Shown here piece after piece: positions 57,356 to 64,000 of a stretch of DNA of 64,000 nucleotides. The stretch is from Planctomycetaceae bacterium (GTDB lineage Bacteria; Planctomycetota; Planctomycetia; Gemmatales; Gemmataceae). Every line of letters begins with the position of its first letter. Positions within the stretch are counted from its first letter, which is position 1. The notes beneath the pieces were generated by a model that did no database searches, was not told the DNA's origin, and saw nothing but the letters and a program-made list of their open reading frames with translations. Location: contig PNLP01000009.1 of the NCBI GenBank assembly GCA_013823135.1, positions 62,001 to 126,000 on the forward strand, written 5' to 3'. Both the position numbers and the translations under genes were made by a program.

Positions 57356-59833
57356 ATGGCAGTACAGAAAGGCGTTTGGGGCATCGACATCGGTCAATGT
57401 GCCCTGAAGGCGATCCGCCTCGAAATGGTCGATGGGAAGCCGAGCGCCACCGCGTTCGACTACATCGAACACACGAAGATCCTCTCGCAGCCAGACGCCG
57501 ACCCGGACTCGCTGATCCGCGAGGCACTCGACAAGTTCCTCTCGCGAAACCAAGTCAAACTCGATGAAGTCGCCATCGGCATCGCGGGGCAATCCGGCCT
57601 CGCCCGGTTCGTGAAACTCCCGCCGGTGGAAGAGAAGAAGATCGCCGAGATCGTCAAGTTCGAGGCCAAGCAGCAGATCCCCTTCCCGCTCGATGAGGTT
57701 GTCTGGGACTTCCAGAAGATCGCTGGCGGCGAGTCCGTGGACGGCTTCGCCCTGGAAACGGAAATCGGCCTGTTCGCCATGAAGCGAGACGTGATCGCCC
57801 GCTACCTGGGCTATTTCTCGGGCTCGAAGGTCGAGGTCCACACGGTTCAGATGTCCCCGCTGGCGTTGGTGAACTTCGCCACCTACGAGATTCTCAAGAA
57901 GGGCGGCGCGACCCCCGTCGAAGCCGAACCCGAAAGTGCTGACGACGAGACTCCCAAGGGTAAGAAGCGCTGCGCAGTCGTGATGGACATCGGCACCGAT
58001 GCCTCCAACCTCATCATCACCGACGGCGGGAAGATCATCTGGCAGCGGCCAATCCCACTCGGCGGAAACAACTTCACCCGGGCACTCACGAAGGAGCTCA
58101 AGCTCACGTTCGCCAAGGCCGAGCACCTCAAGCGGAACGCCGCCAAGAGTCCGGAAATGGCGAACATCCTCAAGGCCATCAAACCCGTCCTCACCGACTT
58201 CGTCGGCGAAGTTCAGCGATCGCTCGGGTACTTCACCAACACGCACCGCGATGCCCACGTCGCCTACCTCGTCGGGCTCGGTAGCGCGTTCAAGCTCCCC
58301 GGCCTGCAAAAGTACCTTGGAGACAAACTCTCGCTGGAAGTAAAGAAACCCGGCAAGTTCGCCCGTCTCGGTGGAGAGAGCGTCCTCTCGGACCCGCTGT
58401 TCCAGGAGAATCTCCTCACCTTCCCGATCGCATATGGGCTGGCACTCCAGGGACTTGGCGAGGCACGGCTCACGACCAATCTGCTTCCCTCCGAGATCCG
58501 GTTCGATCGTATCATCCGGGCCAAGAAGCCCTACGCGGTGACCGCCGCCGCCATGCTCCTGATCGGAACTGCGGGGTTGGCTCTCGGTTTCAGCGCCGAT
58601 CTGAAGTCGGTCTCCGATCTCCAAATCGAGAAGGCACAGAAGAATGTCAAGTCGGCCATCGCCGCCCACGATGGTCAAAAAACCAAGTACGAGGATACGG
58701 TCAAGCAGTCCCTCGCCGAGCAGGCTCGGGGCAAGACCGTGATCGCCGGGCAGGAAGAGCGGTTGAACTGGCCGCGCTTCTACGAAGTCCAGACTGCCGC
58801 CATGCCCCGGCCGGGAGAAAAGGTCGAGGGCGGCAATCTCACGGACTTCAATTGGAAGGGGTCGGGAGATGTCGGCATCGAAGCCCTGAACTGGTTCAAG
58901 CAGCGGATGGCTCGCGGGGTTCCGATCGAGCAGGCTCTGGCCGATGATGCCTCCGACCACCCCAAGAACCTCGCCCTGGTGAATGTCGAGGCCGTCCACA
59001 CTCGATGGGTTACCAACCCGGCCGAGTTCCTCACCGCCGTTGACGATGCTGTCTATGGCGACGGGAAGACCCGCGGGTACGGCAAGTACATCGCAGATAC
59101 GATGCTCGAGAACGAGCGAGAGCCGTATCCCGAACGCGAAGGCCACTTCAAGCCCGTGTGGAAGCCGACACTCACCCCCAACGAGAAACCCACCGAGGGC
59201 GTCTGGGTTGTCGAGATCCGCGGTTACACCGACCACAAGGACGCTCCGGACTTCCTCAGAAAGGCGCTGCTCCGCAACCTCCAAAAGTTTGACACCTTCG
59301 CCAAGAACGAAGACAAGGTCGGGAAGTTCATCGTGGGTGTACAGGACCCTGTGAAGGGCAAGGTGTCTCACGCCTTCATCTATAACTGGTGGAAGGTCGA
59401 CGACGCACTGCCAAACACGTTCACGTACATCAACGGCTCCTACCTCGATAAGCTGTTCACCGATCGCGGCGGCGCGGGGGCAGGCGGAGCACCGGGCGGT
59501 ATTCGCCCGATCGGGCCGCCAGTTGGGGCGCCTCCGCAACCAGGTGGACCCGAAGCAGGTGCGCCGGCGTCAGTGGTCCCGCTCGGGCCGTCATGGACCG
59601 GGATTACAACTACAACATCCGGCGCCGCAGTGGGCGGTCCTGGTGCTCAGCCTGGCGGCATACAGCCCCCACCTGCCACGGGTGGTACCGGAGACAAGAA
59701 AGACGGCGTGGAACGGCGACGCTACGAGTTTGTCGTCATGTTCATCTGGCGTGAGCCGATCCCATCGGGCAGCGGACTCGAGGCGGAACCTGCTCCTGCC
59801 GCCGCGCCGGGTGTCGCTGGACCGGGTCGGTAA
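57356..59833 (+). CDS. PilM-PilN fusion: type IV pilus / type II secretion inner-membrane platform protein
   Basis: 825 aa. The N-terminal 370 residues are PilM: the actin-like GVWGIDIGQCALKAIRLE start, then VAIGIAGQSGLARFVKLPPV, EAKQQIPFPLDEVVWDFQ, VVMDIGTDASNLIITDGG and YLVGLGSAFKLPGLQKYLGD, with the ATP-binding fold. A TM helix at about 392-412 (YAVTAAAMLLIGTAGLALGF) follows and then a long coiled and beta region (to about 700) that matches PilN or GspL/M periplasmic parts. A Gly/Pro-rich segment (GAPGGIRPIGPP) lies near 705-770. The PilM and PilN halves are separate genes in most bacteria, so this is a fusion. It should link the pilus or secretion motor to the inner membrane. Two further single-pass membrane genes follow. 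Confidence 0.85.
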   Translation: MAVQKGVWGIDIGQCALKAIRLEMVDGKPSATAFDYIEHTKILSQPDADPDSLIREALDKFLSRNQVKLDEVAIGIAGQSGLARFVKLPPVEEKKIAEIVKFEAKQQIPFPLDEVVWDFQKIAGGESVDGFALETEIGLFAMKRDVIARYLGYFSGSKVEVHTVQMSPLALVNFATYEILKKGGATPVEAEPESADDETPKGKKRCAVVMDIGTDASNLIITDGGKIIWQRPIPLGGNNFTRALTKELKLTFAKAEHLKRNAAKSPEMANILKAIKPVLTDFVGEVQRSLGYFTNTHRDAHVAYLVGLGSAFKLPGLQKYLGDKLSLEVKKPGKFARLGGESVLSDPLFQENLLTFPIAYGLALQGLGEARLTTNLLPSEIRFDRIIRAKKPYAVTAAAMLLIGTAGLALGFSADLKSVSDLQIEKAQKNVKSAIAAHDGQKTKYEDTVKQSLAEQARGKTVIAGQEERLNWPRFYEVQTAAMPRPGEKVEGGNLTDFNWKGSGDVGIEALNWFKQRMARGVPIEQALADDASDHPKNLALVNVEAVHTRWVTNPAEFLTAVDDAVYGDGKTRGYGKYIADTMLENEREPYPEREGHFKPVWKPTLTPNEKPTEGVWVVEIRGYTDHKDAPDFLRKALLRNLQKFDTFAKNEDKVGKFIVGVQDPVKGKVSHAFIYNWWKVDDALPNTFTYINGSYLDKLFTDRGGAGAGGAPGGIRPIGPPVGAPPQPGGPEAGAPASVVPLGPSWTGITTTTSGAAVGGPGAQPGGIQPPPATGGTGDKKDGVERRRYEFVVMFIWREPIPSGSGLEAEPAPAAAPGVAGPGR

Positions 59834-59950
59834 CCGGGTCGAACGCCAACTGTCGCATTCCCGACTCGCATGGCCCCAACGAGGTCAACGAGTCGAAGAC
59901 CCTCCCGAGGGAGGGGTGAATACCACCCAAAAAACACCGGGATCTCTCAC

Positions 59951-61987
59951 ATGAAAAATAAAGAACTCTTCAAGAAACACCACTTCTGGATACTGCTCGG
60001 GATCGTCCCTCTTTTCGTGCTGATCGCGGCCATCACGATCAGTTCGAACGTCGGTGCAGCAGTCGACAAAAAGCTCAGCGATTACAAGTCGAGTGAGTCG
60101 TCCATTACGAGCAAGCTCAATCCGAAGTCGGAAGAGCTTATCAAGCGAATCAAGGATCAGGTTGCTCGGGTTGAGTCCAAGAAGGACGAACTCTGGAGGC
60201 TGAACTGGGAGCGGCAGAAGGACATGTACGTGTGGCCGAACTCCCCCCGACTCAAGGACATCGAACGCCTGAACCTCGCATTCGGGAAGACGATTCCGTA
60301 CTCCGAAAACCAGTACGAAGAGTTCAAGAAGCCCGAGGTGTACCTCGCGGAGTTCTCAACGGCCAACGCGAAGAAGGGGATTCCCCCTTCTACCGGGATG
60401 GCTGACACCCTGGCACCCACGCAATTCCTCAACGGCTGGCAGTCGGTTCTCCGGCACGTCAATGTGTGGGACGATCGTGCGCTCACGTCCGAGCAAATCT
60501 GGCTGATGATGGAAGATATCTGGATTCAGCGGTCCCTGCTCGATGCGGTTCGCTCCGTCAATGCTCAGATGGCAGAGTTCCGCAGGGTAAAGTACGAAAA
60601 GGACGGTGTCGTTATCGACGACCCCGAGAAGAAGACGCCAGACGACCCGCTGCGCCGGAAATTCCACAGCCGCATCTGGGATCTCGAATTGGAAGTCGTC
60701 CCCAAGGGCAACAGTAAGGTGCTTGTCGGTCGGTTGATCAACCACACGGACCGGCTCCAACTCATGGGCCTCAACAACACGATGATCGTGAAGGTGTGGC
60801 TACAGCCCGGCAAGGACGTGCGGCCGTTCGAGTTCAAAATCGGTGGCGAATTCCTCGCCGGTAAAGGTGCGATGAAAGCCGACGGGAAGACGCCCGCCAA
60901 CGTCCTGAACATTGTCCCGACCGACGACCACATCATCCCACCGACCCTGGATGTGGCCGAAATCGTCAAGGTCGAACAAGTATTCGATGCGAGAACCGTC
61001 CCTGTTCGCCGCATCGAGGCGATGCAACTCGGCAAGACCGATAGCCGGTTCGCCGACAAGCAGATTCTAATGCCGAAGTTCCCAGCCTTCGAGAAAGAGG
61101 AAATCAAAAAGGAAGACCCACTCAGTCCTAAGGGGCCTGGGGGCACACCCGTGTTCCTTCCTCCTCCGGGCGGACTCGATCAACCGGGCGGTGTTGGTGG
61201 CGTTGGCGGCGTTGGCGGCAAGAGCGGTGGCGGAACGGTCGATACCGTTGTGAACGCCAACAAGAAGCGGTACGTCGCGGTTACCGGCGAAGTCCGCCGT
61301 ATGCCGGTAGCGATCGCTCTTGTCGTCGATCAGGCGTACATGCAGGACGTGCTCCTCGCATTCGCCAATTCGCAGTTGAAGTTCCAGATCACACAGGCGA
61401 ACTGGGCACGATTCCGCGGCACTCTTGGAAGTGGCGTCAACGACCCGAAACTCGATCCCCTGAGTGGTGGCAGCGTCTTGTTCGCGCAACCTGGCGCTCC
61501 AAACGCACTCGGCGGTGAGTTCCGCGACCCCGAACTCCGTGGCCCTAAGCCGATCGGCCCACCGCCGGTCGGACCTCGCCCTCTGCCCGGCCCAGGTGGT
61601 CCCGGAAGCCCCGGCGGTCCTTTCGGTTTAAGTGGGAACCTCACCACGGTGTCGGAATCCCAACTCACATCCGGCCTGATCGAGTTGAGTGTGTACGGTG
61701 TTGTTTCCCTCTACGAGAAGTTCGTCGCTGCCGGGGAGGTTTCAAAGGATCCTGTGATCGAGCCGAAGCCCAAGGACAAGGAGCCAAAGGTCGATCCAAA
61801 GGCCAAGGGGGCGGAGCCAAAAGCCAAGGAACCTGTGGTGCCAGACCCCAAAACGAAGGTGGAACCTAAGGCAACGGAACCCAAGACCAAGGATCCGGAA
61901 CCTGTGGTGCCAGACCCTAAAACGCCGAAGCAACCGGCTGTCCCTGATCCCAAGACACCGAAGTCGCGACGACGCCGTATTTGCTAG
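59951..61987 (+). CDS. Single-pass inner-membrane protein of the pilus/secretion cluster (PilO-like position)
   Basis: 678 aa from the ATG at 59951. A short basic N-terminus (MKNKELFKKHHF) is followed by one TM helix (about residues 13-31, WILLGIVPLFVLIAAITIS), so the bulk is periplasmic. It is coiled-coil-prone near 36-85 (SSITSKLNPKSEELIKRIKD) and then globular to about 375. Gly-rich repeats (GGVGGVGGVGGKSGGG) precede another domain (about 435-600). The last 80 residues are a Pro/Lys/Asp tail with repeated EPVVPDPK units. The position after PilM-PilN and the TM-plus-coil layout fit PilO, but sequence similarity is weak and the size is more than three times a normal PilO. A small GC-rich stem precedes the start. 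Confidence 0.6.
   Translation: MKNKELFKKHHFWILLGIVPLFVLIAAITISSNVGAAVDKKLSDYKSSESSITSKLNPKSEELIKRIKDQVARVESKKDELWRLNWERQKDMYVWPNSPRLKDIERLNLAFGKTIPYSENQYEEFKKPEVYLAEFSTANAKKGIPPSTGMADTLAPTQFLNGWQSVLRHVNVWDDRALTSEQIWLMMEDIWIQRSLLDAVRSVNAQMAEFRRVKYEKDGVVIDDPEKKTPDDPLRRKFHSRIWDLELEVVPKGNSKVLVGRLINHTDRLQLMGLNNTMIVKVWLQPGKDVRPFEFKIGGEFLAGKGAMKADGKTPANVLNIVPTDDHIIPPTLDVAEIVKVEQVFDARTVPVRRIEAMQLGKTDSRFADKQILMPKFPAFEKEEIKKEDPLSPKGPGGTPVFLPPPGGLDQPGGVGGVGGVGGKSGGGTVDTVVNANKKRYVAVTGEVRRMPVAIALVVDQAYMQDVLLAFANSQLKFQITQANWARFRGTLGSGVNDPKLDPLSGGSVLFAQPGAPNALGGEFRDPELRGPKPIGPPPVGPRPLPGPGGPGSPGGPFGLSGNLTTVSESQLTSGLIELSVYGVVSLYEKFVAAGEVSKDPVIEPKPKDKEPKVDPKAKGAEPKAKEPVVPDPKTKVEPKATEPKTKDPEPVVPDPKTPKQPAVPDPKTPKSRRRRIC
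61828..61924 (+). repeat. Imperfect 28-bp direct repeat in the Pro/Lys tail of the 59951 gene
   Basis: GGAACCTGTGGTGCCAGACC then CCAAAACG occurs at 61828-61855 and again at 61897-61924 with one change. Each codes for EPVVPDPKT. The repeats sit in the C-terminal low-complexity tail and look like tandem-type expansion of a flexible linker. Confidence 0.75.
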
Positions 61988-62012
61988 TTGTCAACGACAT
62001 CAACCAACGCAT

Positions 62013-62046
62013 CCCGCCACTTTGGTGTTGTCACTTAAGTGGCGGG
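62013..62046 (+). terminator. 10-bp hairpin between the two membrane-protein genes
   Basis: CCCGCCACTT at 62013-62022 and AAGTGGCGGG at 62037-62046 are perfect reverse complements with a 14-nt loop. It is 25 bp after the stop of the 59951 gene and 54 bp before the next ATG. It may be a terminator or an attenuator within the pilus operon. Confidence 0.6.
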
Positions 62047-62100
62047 TAATCAGTACCCAACCGATTACCACCGCACACCACACCTCGGAGGTGCCGCGAA

Positions 62101-64000
62101 ATGGCCAAGGCAAGATCAAAAGGTGAGTTCAAGCAGATGTTGGTCGCCAAGGGCGAGTTCCTCGCGATGGGCGTGGCCGGGTTGTTCCTCGTCATCTTCC
62201 TGATCTGGGGCGCAAGCCGCTGGTCGGGGGCGAAGAATCCGGTCGAGATGGCAGAGAAGTTGGACCGGCAAGCCGAAAACGTCCAACGCAAGATCCGAGA
62301 TCCTAACGTTTCCGATGCCGATCTGGAGGAGGCTAAGCTCCCGGACTGGATCACCAAGCCGTTCAGAAACCCCGTCGTTCCGGTGGAGTTGTTCGCAACG
62401 ACCGGGCCACAGTTCGACCCAATCGCCAAACCCGACACGAAGAAAGAGAACCCGCTGGTTCTCCCCATTGGCGCGTATCAGGTCGATCTCGTCCGTGCCC
62501 CCATGAAGGGCTTCGACATCACCTTTGACAACGCCGGGACCGCCAAGATTGGCGTCATCATCTCGAAGGCCGTGAGCGAACAGGACAAGGAGAAGCGTAA
62601 GGACTTCGGCAAAACCATCGTCAAGCGGGGTCGCCAGGGAGTTCAAGCCTTCCAGAACCAGGGTAACCCAAACCCCATGGGTCCAGGGCCAATGGGACCA
62701 GGACCGATGGGACCAGGACCAATGGGTCCGGGCGGCAAGATGGTTGGTGGGGTGAACCCGTTCGGCGGGTCTGGGGAAGGCTTCAACGCAAACGGTCAGC
62801 GAATGGAGAAGGCTCTCAAGTACGTCCCACTCGATGAACTCGACAAGGCACTGGAGGCAGGCGAGGTTCCGGCGATGACCGTGATCCCCCTGCGAATGGT
62901 CATCCTCAACGCCGAGATCCCATACAAGAAGCAGGTGGAGGAGATTAAACGGGCGCTGCGTCTGCCGAGTTTGGAGGAAGCCCAGAGGTGGGGACCACTG
63001 TTCGACGGATACGAAGTCCAGCGAAAGGTGTCCCGCATCCTACCAGGTGGCAAGGCGGACGTTTTCCAGGACTGGTCGGACTACAAGTTCGAGGACAAGT
63101 ACGTCGAATTGATCAACGCAAGAAAGCTCAGCGACCACTTCGAGGATGGCTACCTGTCGCACTTCATCCGCTATGACATGGCGTTGGCCCTGCCGTTGCC
63201 CGCGCTGGTTCCCGAACTCGGATCGTACCCGAACATCCGGCTCGATGCGATCAATGCAACGATCAAGAAGATGAAGGATGCGAACCGCAAGCCGGACACC
63301 CCGTCGGACCTGCTCGCTCGGTTGAACGGCCGCCCACCTCGCGAAAGCCTCTACAATCCGCAAACCGGCTCGGGCACCGGCGCGGATGTCATTTTCGGGC
63401 AAGAGAACGTCGGCGGCCCCGTACTGCCAGGCGGCAAGCCGCCGATGCCCAAAGGCCCAATCCCCGCACCGGGTAGCCAGCCAAAGCCAGGTGATATCAC
63501 GAACCAGGCCGCGGCACCGCCCATTGAGATCGAGCAACTTCTGCTGCGGTTCGTCGATGTGGACGTGAAGCCGGGGTACACCTACGAGTACCGCGTTCGT
63601 CTCCGCATGATCAATCCGAACTACGGCATGACCAAGGAAGTCGCGATCCCGGCTTACGCCAACGTCAAGGAACTGTTCAGCCCGTGGGCACAGATCGCGG
63701 ATTCAATCACCGTCCCGAACGAGTCGTTCCTGTATTCGATCGACCCGAGCGCGTTCCGCAAGCGCATCGAAGAGGAATATCCGAAGGAGAAAGACCTTCG
63801 CGATCGACTTCAGGCCAAGGATAATCAGGTCGTAGTCGAGATGTGCCACTGGCTGGAACAGGTCCGAACCGATGGCGGCGGAAACCGCGAACCGGTGGGC
63901 GCCTGGGTTGTCGCCGACATGCCTGTGGGCCGCGGCGAGTACGTCGGTCGCCGGCAGTACATCAAGTTGCCACTCTGGTCGAGCAAGGACAACCAGTATG
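62101..64000 (+). CDS. Single-pass membrane protein of the pilus/secretion cluster (3' truncated by window edge)
   Basis: At least 633 aa, running off the window end. The ATG at 62101 has a strong GGAGGT site 8 nt upstream. A basic N-terminus (MAKARSKGEFKQMLVAKGEF) precedes one TM helix (about 21-38, LAMGVAGLFLVIFLIWGA), so the rest is periplasmic. A short tandem MGPGP collagen-like stretch is at about residues 194-212 (coded at 62680-62738), and further Gly/Pro-rich blocks are near 430-465. Later parts include EIEQLLLRFVDVDVKPGYTY and YVGRRQYIKLPLWSSKDNQY. No family is recognised. By position it is the third inner-membrane component, possibly the PilP/GspC-like link to the secretin, but this is inference. 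Confidence 0.65.
   Translation, partial: MAKARSKGEFKQMLVAKGEFLAMGVAGLFLVIFLIWGASRWSGAKNPVEMAEKLDRQAENVQRKIRDPNVSDADLEEAKLPDWITKPFRNPVVPVELFATTGPQFDPIAKPDTKKENPLVLPIGAYQVDLVRAPMKGFDITFDNAGTAKIGVIISKAVSEQDKEKRKDFGKTIVKRGRQGVQAFQNQGNPNPMGPGPMGPGPMGPGPMGPGGKMVGGVNPFGGSGEGFNANGQRMEKALKYVPLDELDKALEAGEVPAMTVIPLRMVILNAEIPYKKQVEEIKRALRLPSLEEAQRWGPLFDGYEVQRKVSRILPGGKADVFQDWSDYKFEDKYVELINARKLSDHFEDGYLSHFIRYDMALALPLPALVPELGSYPNIRLDAINATIKKMKDANRKPDTPSDLLARLNGRPPRESLYNPQTGSGTGADVIFGQENVGGPVLPGGKPPMPKGPIPAPGSQPKPGDITNQAAAPPIEIEQLLLRFVDVDVKPGYTYEYRVRLRMINPNYGMTKEVAIPAYANVKELFSPWAQIADSITVPNESFLYSIDPSAFRKRIEEEYPKEKDLRDRLQAKDNQVVVEMCHWLEQVRTDGGGNREPVGAWVVADMPVGRGEYVGRRQYIKLPLWSSKDNQY
62680..62738 (+). repeat. 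Short tandem MGPGP-coding repeat
   Basis: Four units close to CCAATGGGACCAGGA (15 bp) lie in tandem and code for (P-M-G-P-G)n. It is a collagen-like flexible segment in a periplasmic protein and a likely site of length variation between strains. Confidence 0.7.

Noticed and set aside
57179..59539. 786-codon open frame on the minus strand opposite the PilM-PilN gene
   Set aside because: Fully antisense to a clear PilM fold; composition only reflects the complement.

Overview
The window comes from a GC-rich planctomycete, most likely Gemmataceae (Gemmata-like). The main evidence is the very high density of families that are expanded in Planctomycetes. There are six DUF1501 proteins, three DUF1549/DUF1553 (planctomycete cytochrome, PSCyt/PSD1) proteins, one DUF1587/1592/1588/1585 protein and one DUF1552 protein. 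There are also PQQ-like and WD40 propellers, a DUF4139 protein, a GYF-domain Ser/Thr kinase and a giant kinase-WD40 fusion. I see no phage, transposase, CRISPR array, tRNA or rRNA.

Layout. 1-1.4 kb: minus-strand end of a division/cell-wall (dcw) cluster, murB followed by a truncated ftsQ-like gene. 1.4-4.8 kb: a secreted PQQ propeller, a secreted HEAT-repeat protein and a Tat-exported Gfo/Idh/MocA-like protein. 5.2-14.5 kb: a co-oriented run of six exported or partner genes (DUF1592 cytochrome, DUF1552, DUF1549/1553 cytochrome, lipoprotein-like, DUF1501, WD40), which is the most system-like block in the window. 14.6-16.6 kb: minus-strand pentapeptide-repeat protein, ABM monooxygenase and a small exported Cys protein. 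16.7-20.7 kb: arginine genes argB-argD-argF, then rph and a metallophosphoesterase. 21.7-33.5 kb: minus-strand DUF1501-DUF1549/1553 pairs separated by a PQQ propeller and a DUF4139 protein. 33.7-35.0 kb: an Arc-like ribbon-helix-helix protein and an SPFH membrane protein. 35.3-41.2 kb: two more DUF1501 genes, a DUF885 peptidase-like protein and a TolB-like propeller. 41.3-46.5 kb: a heavy-metal RND efflux operon. 46.5-55.5 kb: kinase-WD40, priA, redoxin lipoprotein and GYF-kinase. 55.5-56.9 kb: a sixth DUF1501 gene. 57.4-64 kb: a PilM-PilN fusion and two single-pass membrane proteins, the last running off the window; this looks like a type IV pilus / type II secretion inner-membrane platform.

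How the genes work together. The DUF1501 and DUF1552 proteins carry Tat-type signals and the DUF1549/1592 proteins carry CXXCH motifs, so they probably form periplasmic hydrolase-plus-cytochrome pairs; their substrates are not shown by the sequence. ArgB, ArgD and ArgF are consecutive arginine-pathway steps. The metal-efflux genes share one likely promoter.

The most unexpected signal is outside the genes. Several co-oriented neighbours are separated by long, near-perfect inverted repeats (22-36 bp arms) from at least four unrelated sequence families, each close upstream of the next start codon. Single arms occur elsewhere: upstream of argD, upstream of argF, and in frame inside priA. This suggests a dispersed, mobile or recombining palindromic repeat population that may act on translation or termination.
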